Positions 1 to 7,772 of a stretch of DNA of 64,000 nucleotides are shown one piece after another; positions within the stretch are counted from its first letter, which is position 1; every line of letters starts with the position of its first letter. Location: positions 153,898-217,897 of the forward strand of contig JACJYQ010000009.1 in the NCBI GenBank assembly GCA_020636025.1, given 5' to 3'. The notes under the pieces were generated by a model that had not been told where the DNA came from, made no database searches, and was given only the letters and a program-made list of their open reading frames with translations. Position numbers and translations under genes: made by a program. The stretch comes from Lewinellaceae bacterium. GTDB lineage: Bacteria > Bacteroidota > Bacteroidia > Chitinophagales > Saprospiraceae.

Positions 1-95
1 CTTAAGTACCAAACCACTTCACAGCTCAAAAAAGCGCGCAGCCCCTTCATGTCGTTCAAACACTCCGGAACTGCGCAGCTTCAACATTATACTTT

Positions 96-2489
96 CTAAA
101 ACTCCACCCGGTAAAACAATACCGGGATCAATGGCGCCTGATATGAGGTGACAATCTCCTCTGTTTCAATATCAAAATATCGCCCCGACACATTTTGTCT
201 GTTGGTGGTGTTCTGGATGTCAAGACCAAGCGTAGTGGTCAAATGTTTGTAATTGCGTTTTAGCCTGAAACCAATATCAAGTCGAAAATAATCAGGAACC
301 TGTATTTCAAAGGCACGGGTTTCATCATACACCGTATATCCGGCATCCCGGGAAGCCTCGATATCAACCGGTGATTCCCGTAGTCCACCCGTGTGGACAA
401 GCTTTAAGTTAAATCCAATGCTGCGGTTTTTGTTCTTTCTGTTCCAGCTCCACTCTTTGCCCGCAGTCAAAGTATTGGCGTAATTGCCATTGAAACGGGT
501 GTTTCTCCAGATGCCATCGCTTCCCTGGTATTTTGATTCATACAAGGAGGAAGACAAGAGGAAGTACAGTCCACGGGTCATAAATTTTTCCAGAGTCAAC
601 TCCAGTCCATAGTTTTTACCGAACCCACTGTTGTCAAGAATTTGGGTTTCAAAACCACCCTGTGCATTTAACATGGAAAAGCTGTTGCTTTCAAATTTGC
701 TGACAGGTGCATTATACAATGACTGGTAATAAGCTTCTGTTTTCAGGTGCATGTTTCCCGGCAGCATTTGATCGAAAGACAACACCAGATGATGTGCTTT
801 TGTCATGTCCAGCGATTTGTTTTCATTGCTGGCGCCGAATTCATCCTGAATAAAGTACAGACCGATTGGTTGAATCTGGCTGTGCAATCCATAACCCAGG
901 CTGATGGAGTTTTTAGCACTTAAAGCATACTTCACTGAGGCTCGCGGCTCCAGAGAGTATTTGTTGTTTAATAGAAACAGTAGACTGTGCACACCGGCAC
1001 TTAAGGTCAAATCTTTTGAAGCGCGATACTGATACTGAGCAAATGAATTAATGGTACCTGAAGTGCCGCTCGACTTCAGCTTCAACTCCATTACCTCATC
1101 ATCCCAGTTGAAATCTGATTGCTTAAGATCAAACTTTAAAAGCGATGCATACGCGCCTGCCCGAATGAAATGACGGGAATTGAATTTATGACTCAGGATA
1201 CTGGAAATGGTATAGGTTATTTGTGTATGGCGCTGATCGTATTGATCTACAATGGAATAGTCATCCTGAATTTCTTCCTGTTGCAAACCGTTTATGAAAG
1301 TTGAGGCCGCAATCACGGTTTTCAGAAATGTCTTGTCCCAGGCTTTGCTGTGTGTCAAGCCCAGAACTCCGGTATTGGCAATAAAATCAAAGGTGTATTT
1401 GCTGTAAAAATTCTCTGACCAACTGGCAGTATCCGCTTTACCGTTTTGATATTGGTTGCTCAAGCCACCCATGCCAAACAGGGTGAAGGAACCAAACCTG
1501 CCCGCGGGCATATAGTTGTTGAAGGACAGATCCTGAAAATTGGTCACGGCATCGCCAATGTTTACGCCCATTTTCCCCAGGAGGGATAGGGTGGAGTAGC
1601 GGTAATTGACCAGAAATGAACCTTTCTGATTTCCCATACGCATAGGACCTTCCATGGCAGCATCAAGTCCAAGTACGCCAGCCTGAAAAGTGTATTCCCG
1701 CTTGTCCTGGTTTCCTTTGCGGAGTTTCAGATCAAATACACCAGACAATGCATTGCCATATTCCGAAGCAAATGCACCGGTAATAAAATCGGAATTGCTA
1801 AGCAATTGGGTGCTCAGTATGGAAATACCACCCCCAGATGTTCCCACAGCCGAAAAGTGATTCGGAGCCGGAATGTCTACACCTTCCATGCGCCAAAGCA
1901 AGCCATTCGGCGCATTTCCTCTGATCACAATGGTATTATTTCCATCGTCCTGTGTCACCACACCCGCAAAGGAAGAAGCCATTCGGGCAGGGTCATTCAC
2001 GGCTGCGGCAAACTGCTTGGTTTCTTCTACTGAAAACGTTCTCGCACTTACAGCTGATAATTCATTCAGGGCTTTTTGTTTTTCCACTTTGGCAGAAATA
2101 ACCACCTCTTTGGTGCTGATGATGTCTTCTTCCATCTCGATGTTCAATTCCACTTCTTTACCTGAATTGACGGTGATGTTATTGACAAAAGCATCCTTGT
2201 AGCCCAGGTAGGTAACTTTTAGGGCCACTTTACCTACTGGCACGTTCGGGATGCGGAAATATCCATCAACATCGGTGATGGTGCCCATACTTACCGCATC
2301 GGCTTGTATTTCTCCGGATTTCATAACCAGCAGCTGAACAGTAGCGCCGATTAAGGGAGTTCTGACAGATTTGTCCTTGATGGTTCCTTTAAGGGTTTGG
2401 GTGAGTTGGGTATTCTGAGCGTTGGTTAGTAAGGGGAAAAGGAGTAGCAGGCTTGCCAGCGCGGCAAGCAATAGTTTTACGATTCGCAT
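96..2489 (-). CDS. TonB-dependent outer-membrane receptor
   Basis: Protein of 797 aa, expected to be a 22-stranded outer-membrane barrel driven by TonB. The start is placed at the ATG at 2489 because it gives a clean signal peptide (MRIVKLLLAALASLLLLFPL, ending near TNAQ); the frame stays open further upstream but adds only non-signal sequence. A CarboxypepD_reg-like domain follows (about residues 33-120, GTIKDKSVRTPLIGATVQ ... DVDGYFRI), then a plug with the typical IRGNAPNGLLWRMEGVDIP stretch (about 190-215), then the barrel, ending in an aromatic-rich strand (PVLFYRVEF). No SusD-like gene lies next to it, so a glycan SusCD role is not supported; the substrate is unknown. The downstream neighbour on the plus strand is a FecI/FecR operon, which could regulate it, but that is inference. 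It does not carry the AACAATAG promoter module. Confidence 0.93.
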   Translation of the reverse strand: MRIVKLLLAALASLLLLFPLLTNAQNTQLTQTLKGTIKDKSVRTPLIGATVQLLVMKSGEIQADAVSMGTITDVDGYFRIPNVPVGKVALKVTYLGYKDAFVNNITVNSGKEVELNIEMEEDIISTKEVVISAKVEKQKALNELSAVSARTFSVEETKQFAAAVNDPARMASSFAGVVTQDDGNNTIVIRGNAPNGLLWRMEGVDIPAPNHFSAVGTSGGGISILSTQLLSNSDFITGAFASEYGNALSGVFDLKLRKGNQDKREYTFQAGVLGLDAAMEGPMRMGNQKGSFLVNYRYSTLSLLGKMGVNIGDAVTNFQDLSFNNYMPAGRFGSFTLFGMGGLSNQYQNGKADTASWSENFYSKYTFDFIANTGVLGLTHSKAWDKTFLKTVIAASTFINGLQQEEIQDDYSIVDQYDQRHTQITYTISSILSHKFNSRHFIRAGAYASLLKFDLKQSDFNWDDEVMELKLKSSGTSGTINSFAQYQYRASKDLTLSAGVHSLLFLLNNKYSLEPRASVKYALSAKNSISLGYGLHSQIQPIGLYFIQDEFGASNENKSLDMTKAHHLVLSFDQMLPGNMHLKTEAYYQSLYNAPVSKFESNSFSMLNAQGGFETQILDNSGFGKNYGLELTLEKFMTRGLYFLLSSSLYESKYQGSDGIWRNTRFNGNYANTLTAGKEWSWNRKNKNRSIGFNLKLVHTGGLRESPVDIEASRDAGYTVYDETRAFEIQVPDYFRLDIGFRLKRNYKHLTTTLGLDIQNTTNRQNVSGRYFDIETEEIVTSYQAPLIPVLFYRVEF

Positions 2490-2521
2490 TGTTGTAAGGA
2501 GAGTTAAAATGTTTGAATAGG

Positions 2522-2582
2522 GCTTTGTCCGGCAAACCGGATTATGGTTTTGAATATCTAATCCAGTATTGCCGGACAAAGC
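2522..2582. repeat. Inverted repeat / stem-loop between two minus-strand genes
   Basis: GCTTTGTCCGGCAA (2522-2535) is repeated as its exact reverse complement at 2569-2582. The pairing continues inward with CGGATTA against TAATCCAG, giving a stem of about 23 bp with a loop of about 14 nt. It lies between the end of the DUF2807 gene and the start of the TonB receptor gene, so it may terminate or attenuate transcription entering the receptor gene, or be a REP-like element. There is no clear T-run on the minus strand. Confidence 0.6.
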
Positions 2583-2609
2583 GAAGCAAAAGCAGGCAGG
2601 TAATGGCGA

Positions 2610-3314
2610 TCAAATCTTACGGATGTTGCCAGAGCCGGAAACATGGCTGTTTACCTGCGGGTTTCCCAGGTACTCGACATTGCCGCTTCCTGAAATATCT
2701 ACTTCAAGAGTTTCCAGCACATTCAGGCGGATGTTTCCACTTCCAGAAACCTTGGCTACTGCGTTTTTCACTGAAAAATCAAGGGCATTAATGTTCCCGC
2801 TTCCGGAAACATTGGCGTACAGATCATCTCCGATACCGCTCAAATAGAGGTCGCCACTGCCGCTAACCCGGAGGTTACTGCTGAAAAAATCAGCATCGGC
2901 AATCTTGATTTTACCACTTCCGCTGATATCGAGATCAAGGTGTTGACCGTAAATCGGGTCGTTTACGTAGATGCTGCCACTTCCAGAGAGGTCAAATCCA
3001 TCCCAGTTGGGGGCGCCTACCCTGATCCGCAATCCATCTACATCCCAAACGTTTCTGCTGAAATACACTTTCAGCACGCCGTTTTCCACCCGGGTCTCCA
3101 GATAAGGGATGATGTTTTCTTCGCAGGTTACTTTCAGACTGTATACAGAATCGGTGTACACTTCTACTTGTCCGCTCGAACAAAAGTCGATGGCATGGAA
3201 ATTTTGTTCGTTACGGGTTTCAGTGACCAATACGCCTTTACCTCTCAAGCTAGGATCACAGGATGCCAGAAACAAGGCGGAAAACAAAACAGGAATTAAA
3301 AAGAACTTTTTCAT
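2610..3314 (-). CDS. DUF2807 (head GIN domain) lipoprotein
   Basis: Protein of 234 aa with a lipoprotein signal peptide (MKKFFLIPVLFSALFLASC, lipobox LASC, Cys19). The body is one long right-handed beta-solenoid of the DUF2807 / 'putative auto-transporter adhesin head GIN' family. The spaced SGSG motifs are visible (FDLSGSGSIYV, LDISGSGKIKI, VSGSGDLYL, VSGSGNINAL, VSGSGNIRLNV, ISGSGNVEYL, VSGSGNIRKI), one per coil. Such proteins are common in Bacteroidota as surface or periplasmic lipoproteins of unknown function. It lies 120 bp upstream of the TonB receptor gene in the same direction, with a strong hairpin between them, so co-transcription is possible but not certain. Confidence 0.9.
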   Translation of the reverse strand: MKKFFLIPVLFSALFLASCDPSLRGKGVLVTETRNEQNFHAIDFCSSGQVEVYTDSVYSLKVTCEENIIPYLETRVENGVLKVYFSRNVWDVDGLRIRVGAPNWDGFDLSGSGSIYVNDPIYGQHLDLDISGSGKIKIADADFFSSNLRVSGSGDLYLSGIGDDLYANVSGSGNINALDFSVKNAVAKVSGSGNIRLNVLETLEVDISGSGNVEYLGNPQVNSHVSGSGNIRKI

Positions 3315-3405
3315 AGCTAAAATTTTAATGTTGAATTGGTGAGTTGTTTCCCTTGAGACACGGCTCCCGGATTTTACCCTGATGCAGCTTTGAAAAAAAA
3401 CAGTT

Positions 3406-3552
3406 GATTACATAATTGACGATTACATAATTACATAATTGAAGATGGAATTTGTGTAGGCAGATTTTTTAAAAGCAAATTTGAAATCAAACTTTATAAA
3501 TATTCAATGACATCAACAATTATGTAATTATGTAATCATCAATCATGTAATC
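3406..3552. repeat. Dispersed element A, 36-bp inverted arms (copy 1)
   Basis: Left arm 3406-3441 (GATTACATAATTGACGATTA...) and right arm 3517-3552 are near-perfect reverse complements of 36 bp around a 75-bp AT-rich centre. Each arm is itself built from repeated GATTACATAATT units. A second copy with the same arms, architecture and length lies at 61936-62080. No ORF is inside. It fills most of the 340-bp gap between the DUF2807 and sigma-factor genes. It resembles a MITE or a REP-type element; no transposase is in the window. Confidence 0.8.
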
Positions 3553-3609
3553 TATCCGGTTCTTCCACCCAAACTCCAATTTTTTGCCTCTCCGCATCAG
3601 GGTAAGTTT

Positions 3610-3617
3610 TACCTTCG
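3610..3617 (+). promoter_or_regulatory. Probable -7 element of the fecI operon (TACCTTCG)
   Basis: TACCTTCG at 3610-3617 is one base off the Bacteroidota -7 consensus TAnnTTTG and lies 38 bp before the TTG start of the sigma-factor gene. The same octamer precedes the DUF4139 gene (55895-55902). No clear -33 TTG was identified. Confidence 0.4.
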
Positions 3618-3654
3618 GTGTCTTAACAATAGAGCCAACAGAAATCCAGGTACT

Positions 3655-4233
3655 TTGGAACAACTCGACGATCAAGTATTGATACAGGCGACGCAGTCGG
3701 GCGACGAATCGGCATTCGATGTGCTGTTTCGACGCTATTATGCACCCTTGTGCCGCTATGCGCGATCACTGACCGATGGCGATATGGCGGCTGCGGAGGA
3801 TATGGTTCAGCAGGTTTTTGTGAAATTTTGGGAGACACGAAGTTCCCTGAATGTGCAATGGTCTGTGAAAGCCTATCTGTATAAAATGGTGCACAACAGG
3901 GGCTTGAACAGAATTCGAGATGCCAAAACCGAAGAACGATTTAAAACTCATCATGCCAGTCAGATGTCGGAGCAATTTGACCATCAACCGGGTGCCGCTA
4001 AGGAATTAAGCGAGCGAATTCAAAAGGCTCTGGAAGCACTTCCGACGGAGTGTAGGCGGGTATTTGAGTTGAGTCGCTTTGAAGAATTGAAATACCGGGA
4101 AATCGCCGAACAGCTTGGTATTTCCATCAAAACAGTGGAAACACAGATGGGGAAAGCGCTTCGCTTAATGCGTACCGAACTGGCAGATTATCTGGTGACC
4201 CTGATTGGTATTCTTTTGTTTAAATTGTTTTGA
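3655..4233 (+). CDS. FecI-like ECF sigma factor
   Basis: RNA polymerase sigma factor of the extracytoplasmic-function type, 192 aa, the usual length. Region 2 is seen at about residues 10-80 (DESAFDVLFRRYYAPLCRYA ... AEDMVQQVFVKFWE, then YLYKMVHNRGLNRIRD). Region 4 is at about 120-180 (LPTECRRVFELSRFEELKYR, then EIAEQLGISIKTVETQMGKAL, the helix-turn-helix). The start is TTG; no in-frame ATG gives a complete region 2, and the -7-like TACCTTCG lies 38 bp upstream. The stop codon overlaps a possible TTG start of the FecR gene, so translation is likely coupled. Expected to be held in check by the FecR-like anti-sigma factor encoded next. Confidence 0.93.
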   Translation: MEQLDDQVLIQATQSGDESAFDVLFRRYYAPLCRYARSLTDGDMAAAEDMVQQVFVKFWETRSSLNVQWSVKAYLYKMVHNRGLNRIRDAKTEERFKTHHASQMSEQFDHQPGAAKELSERIQKALEALPTECRRVFELSRFEELKYREIAEQLGISIKTVETQMGKALRLMRTELADYLVTLIGILLFKLF

Positions 4234-4244
4234 ATCAGCAACTT

Positions 4245-5240
4245 ATGGCAGAATTTTACAAGGATATTGATGTTTTACTCGCCAAGCAACTCGCTGGCGA
4301 AGCCAATGCCGATGAGCTTAAAGTTGTTGAAAGCTGGTTGGCAGAGTCGAGCGAGAATCGGGCGTATTTCGATGGCCTGAAACGGCTGTGGCAAGAAGCG
4401 CCCCAGGTACGTACAGGCCCTGAATGGGAAGTAGATACGGAAGCGGCCTTGAAAAAAGTGAAATCTGACATACAACGTGGGCAGTTTACCCAACTTCAGG
4501 GTAAGCGATCATACAGATGGATGCGTGCCGCGGCTGTTCTTGCCTTAATGTTGGCTGCTCTCTGGTTTTTACAAGAGCCGGAAACCATACCTGTTCAGGA
4601 AATTGCCAGTAGTTCAAGAATTGTGACTGACACGCTGAATGACGGCTCTGTTGTAGTGCTCAACCGAAATTCAGGCCTTCGGATAGCCGAGAACTTTAAC
4701 CGAAAAGAACGGCGCATGAGACTTTCAGGAGAAGCCTACTTTCAGGTAGCTCACGACAGCATTCGTCCCTTTGTGGTGGAGGCCGAACAACTCGAAATTA
4801 CCGTGGTGGGTACAGAGTTTAACGTGGAAAATAAAGTCAGCGAGGGCAAAGTGACGGTAAGTGTTACAAGCGGCAAAGTATTGTTAAAGAGCAGTGCGCA
4901 ATCAGCATTGTTATTGGCCAACGAACAGGCAATTTTTGACATTACAAGCAAGAAAATAGAACGGATTCAAAAGCCAAGTCCCAACGTGCTGGCTTACAAA
5001 ACGCGGGTATTCAGTTTTGACAATACAAATCTTGGTTCAGTCATTGAACAACTCAATGAGGTTTATGAAACCAATATTTCTTTGAAAAACAAGGATCTGG
5101 CTAATTGTCCACTCACCACCAATTTTAACAACCTTCCACTAGATCAGATCCTGGAAATCATTGCCGAATCATTTTCACTCAGCATCGAGCGTGGGCAGGA
5201 TACCATTGCCCTGGATGGCGAACCCTGTGCCGTAAATTGA
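4245..5240 (+). CDS. FecR-family anti-sigma factor
   Basis: Single-pass inner-membrane regulator, 331 aa from the ATG at 4245 (a TTG at 4230, overlapping the sigma stop codon, would add five residues). Cytosolic N-terminal region with the FecR-type start (LLAKQLAGEANADELKVVESWL), one membrane segment at about residues 90-108 (AAAVLALMLAALWFL), then the periplasmic FecR domain (DTLNDGSVVVLNRNSGLRI, FVVEAEQLEITVVGTEFNV), and a C-terminal DUF4974-like domain (FSFDNTNLGSVIEQLNEVY ... LDQILEIIAESFSL). It should bind and control the sigma factor encoded just upstream and take its signal from an outer-membrane partner carrying an STN domain, which is the next gene. Confidence 0.93.
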   Translation: MAEFYKDIDVLLAKQLAGEANADELKVVESWLAESSENRAYFDGLKRLWQEAPQVRTGPEWEVDTEAALKKVKSDIQRGQFTQLQGKRSYRWMRAAAVLALMLAALWFLQEPETIPVQEIASSSRIVTDTLNDGSVVVLNRNSGLRIAENFNRKERRMRLSGEAYFQVAHDSIRPFVVEAEQLEITVVGTEFNVENKVSEGKVTVSVTSGKVLLKSSAQSALLLANEQAIFDITSKKIERIQKPSPNVLAYKTRVFSFDNTNLGSVIEQLNEVYETNISLKNKDLANCPLTTNFNNLPLDQILEIIAESFSLSIERGQDTIALDGEPCAVN

Positions 5241-5245
5241 ATCAA

Positions 5246-6514
5246 ATGCTGCGATCTTTCTTTATCATTTCCTTATGCGTTTTCATCGCAAGTCTGCAGG
5301 CACAAGCTTCGGATGTGCTGGAAAGGTATATTTCGGTAGGTTTTAAGCAAACCTCACTTAAGGAAGCCCTTGTTGTTATCTCCCAAAAAGGTGGTTTTGA
5401 GTTGTCTTATAACAGCCACATCATCGATTCCGGAAAGAAAATTTCCCTTATTACGAATAACTGGACCGTTCGGGAAACGCTTTATGAGGTCCTGGGCGAA
5501 GGGTATGAATTTAAGTCCAACGGAAACTATTTGATCCTTAAAAAGGCCAAGCCACAGCGAAAAGAAATCTACGGCTATGTAAAGGATCCAAGCACCGGAA
5601 ACCGGGTAGCCAATGCCACCGTGTACGATACCAAAACCCTCCGCTCGACGACAACGGATAAAAACGGCTATTACAAACTACAGGTAAAAAAAGCGACACA
5701 GATTGCCATCACCCGAGTGGATTATCAGGATACTGTTATATCCATCAGCGTGCAAAGTCCGCGTCTGCAACGAATTGAGATGCAGTACGATACCGTCAAG
5801 CAACGAAAGCGCTTTAACCTGGAAAGAACCATGGATGAAACGCTGAGCAAGGCAGAACGGTTTTTCAAAGCCACCATGGATCGGTGGACGGCAGTAAACG
5901 TAGCCGATTCGATTCATCGCCATTTTCAGATTTCCTTTTTGCCCAAAATGGGCAGCAACCACAAGCTGAGCGCCAAGGTGGTGAACGACTGGTCCCTGAA
6001 TGTTCTGGCTGGTGTTTCTGGCGGCAACCGGATTCTTGAGGTAGGTGGTTTGGGTAATTTCACTCGTGGAGATATGTCGGGGGTGCAAATTGGCGGGCTT
6101 TTGAATGAGTTGTGGGGCAATACCCGTGGCGTTCAGATCGGCGGCATTTACAACAAAACAGGAGAGAGCTTACACGGCGCCCAAATTGGCGGGGTATTCA
6201 ATCTTTCCAATGAAATGTCTGATGGCTCAGGGCAAGTGGCGGGTGTATTCAATCATGCATCAGAAGGCCGCGCTTTGTATCAGTTTGCCGGTGTAGTTAA
6301 TAAAGCAGAGGAAGTTAAGGGCTTCCAGGCTGCCGGTGTGGTGAACATTGCACAGGAAGTCAGTGGTGTTCAGGCCGCGGCTATTTTCAATCAGGCAAAA
6401 AAAGTTAAGGGTGTACAAATCGGCTTGTTCAATAGCGCGAAAGAGGTGGATGGTTTGCAAATTGGCTTGTTGAATCGGTCGGGGAAGCGGGTGGTCCCAC
6501 TTTTTAACTGGTAG
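5246..6514 (+). CDS. STN + CarboxypepD_reg protein with LA_2272-type surface repeats
   Basis: Third gene of the fecI-fecR operon, 422 aa from the ATG at 5246 (a TTG at 5237 overlaps the fecR stop). Signal peptide MLRSFFIISLCVFIASLQAQA, then a secretin/TonB short N-terminal (STN) domain (about 25-95: VGFKQTSLKEALVVISQKG ... GYEFKSNGNYLIL), then a CarboxypepD_reg-like beta-sandwich (about 105-180: GYVKDPSTGNRVANATVYD). The C-terminal 150 residues are about nine short repeats of the type GVQIGGLLN / GVQIGGIYN / GAQIGGVFN / GLQIGLLN, matching the LA_2272 surface repeat. Normally the STN-bearing partner of FecIR is a TonB receptor with plug and barrel; here the barrel is replaced by the repeat region. 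It probably passes a surface signal to FecR; what it senses is unknown. Confidence 0.88.
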   Translation: MLRSFFIISLCVFIASLQAQASDVLERYISVGFKQTSLKEALVVISQKGGFELSYNSHIIDSGKKISLITNNWTVRETLYEVLGEGYEFKSNGNYLILKKAKPQRKEIYGYVKDPSTGNRVANATVYDTKTLRSTTTDKNGYYKLQVKKATQIAITRVDYQDTVISISVQSPRLQRIEMQYDTVKQRKRFNLERTMDETLSKAERFFKATMDRWTAVNVADSIHRHFQISFLPKMGSNHKLSAKVVNDWSLNVLAGVSGGNRILEVGGLGNFTRGDMSGVQIGGLLNELWGNTRGVQIGGIYNKTGESLHGAQIGGVFNLSNEMSDGSGQVAGVFNHASEGRALYQFAGVVNKAEEVKGFQAAGVVNIAQEVSGVQAAAIFNQAKKVKGVQIGLFNSAKEVDGLQIGLLNRSGKRVVPLFNW

Positions 6515-6643
6515 TTTGGTAAGAACTTATCCATAACGACCAAATTCAGATGTACTCTTCTATTATTTAACCATGTCTTCCTCCTGGGAGCGTGTAGGTT
6601 TTTCCAAGAATTTAACTGTATTAACCTGTATTTCTTAAAGCTG

Positions 6644-6706
6644 AACAATAGTCCGGCTTTTTGAAACAATAGTCCTATATCCCGGCCAGATTGCACGGCA
6701 ACTTTG
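6644..6706 (+). promoter_or_regulatory. Tandem operator + -7 promoter module of the secretin operon
   Basis: AACAATAGTCC at 6644-6654 and again, identical, at 6665-6675 (21-bp period); TTTG of the -7 element (CAACTTTG) at 6703-6706, 38 bp after the start of the second repeat. The ATG follows at 6735. This is the best-conserved copy of the module seen 17 times in the window. Confidence 0.85.
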
Positions 6707-6734
6707 CACCATCAATTCACAAGAACATATTATC

Positions 6735-7751
6735 ATGTTAAGAAGAGCGTGCATTTCAGGACTATTGTTTGTACTGTTTTCGATTTCACTCAGTACCGTT
6801 GCGATTTCGCAAACAACATTATTATTGGACAGTCAACCCCAGTTGGTGTTATCCGGGGATGAACAGTTTCAAGATTTCATTATACCTAAAAATGATTCTC
6901 TCAACCAGTTAATCCTGGAAGCTAAAGGTGCTGACGGGGGCTGGATTGAATACACCTATAAAGATCGCTTCAATGCGATTCGCACGCAACGCGTACAGGC
7001 AGGTGAAGGTGCAACGGTTAGTGCCGTTTATTCCATCGGCACAGGACTGGGCGAAATTCCACCTTTATCCACATTACGTATGCTGGTAGGAAAGCGTGGT
7101 GAATGGTCAAAGCACGACTTACTCACACCTGGTCAATACGGCGGCGGCGGCGGCGGCGGCACAGCAATTCTGATTTCCAAAGATCGCGGTACTTCCTGGC
7201 AGATACTTATGGTCGCCGGTGGTGGTGGTGGCGCAGGAGTTCAGTTCATGAACGGCCAACTGACTAATCGTCCCGGAATCCCTGCTTCAGATGAGGAGTA
7301 CGGCTCAGCTGGTGACACACAAAACCCTACGGCAACTCCCGGAAAACGCGGATATGGTGGCGGATCGGTAAATATGAGCGGCGGTGGTGGCGGCGCCTAT
7401 AGCGATGGTGAGCACTTGAGCGGCGTACTATACTATGGTAATGCAGGCTGGAAAGATGCCAAGCTTGCATCAGAGCCCTTGGGTGGACTGGGTGGTATCC
7501 AGGAAAAGACGCGAAAAGGCGGCTGGGGATTTGGCGGTGGTGGCTCGGGCGATCTCGGTGGCGGCGGCGGCGGCGGCTATTCCGGTGGCGGTGCAGCGCA
7601 GCCAGGGAATGGCGGTGGCGGTGGCGGCAGCTATCTCAATCAGATAGCTTTCCGTCCAATGACTTCCAGTAAACAACAAAACGATTATACAAAAAACCCC
7701 GGAGACGGATACATACGCTACATGCTGATGAAAAAAAATCAAAACAGGTAA
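6735..7751 (+). CDS. Secreted glycine-rich (ALK-type) protein without lectin tail
   Basis: Protein of 338 aa with a signal peptide (MLRRACISGLLFVLFSISLS, ending near VAISQ). The rest is one glycine-rich domain like the N-terminal halves of the lectin-array proteins at 15.5-37.8 kb: LEAKGADGGW, GEGATVSAVYSIGTGLGEIP, STLRMLVGKRGE, YGGGGGGGTAILI, LMVAGGGGGAG, WGFGGGGSGDLGGGG, YSGGGAAQPGNGGGGGGSYL and a closing DGYIRYML strand. In animal ALK/LTK receptors such a region folds as packed polyglycine-II helices; the same fold is inferred here. It lacks the ricin-B tail and any T9SS sorting tail. First gene of an operon with a secretin 21 bp downstream and a lipoprotein, so it may be that secretin's substrate or partner (inference). 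Preceded by the tandem-operator promoter module. Confidence 0.85.
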   Translation: MLRRACISGLLFVLFSISLSTVAISQTTLLLDSQPQLVLSGDEQFQDFIIPKNDSLNQLILEAKGADGGWIEYTYKDRFNAIRTQRVQAGEGATVSAVYSIGTGLGEIPPLSTLRMLVGKRGEWSKHDLLTPGQYGGGGGGGTAILISKDRGTSWQILMVAGGGGGAGVQFMNGQLTNRPGIPASDEEYGSAGDTQNPTATPGKRGYGGGSVNMSGGGGGAYSDGEHLSGVLYYGNAGWKDAKLASEPLGGLGGIQEKTRKGGWGFGGGGSGDLGGGGGGGYSGGGAAQPGNGGGGGGSYLNQIAFRPMTSSKQQNDYTKNPGDGYIRYMLMKKNQNR

Positions 7752-7772
7752 GCTGTTATAATTTAATTATCA

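Noticed and set aside
96..2489. SusC/SusD polysaccharide-utilisation locus.
   Set aside because: There is no SusD-like lipoprotein and no glycoside hydrolase near the TonB receptor, and the plug region does not show the SusC-type signature.
3625..3635. A single AACAATAGAGC half-site between the -7-like element and the TTG start of the fecI gene.
   Set aside because: It has no partner 21 bp away and lies downstream of the promoter, so it does not fit the module geometry. Probably chance, or at most a repressor site.
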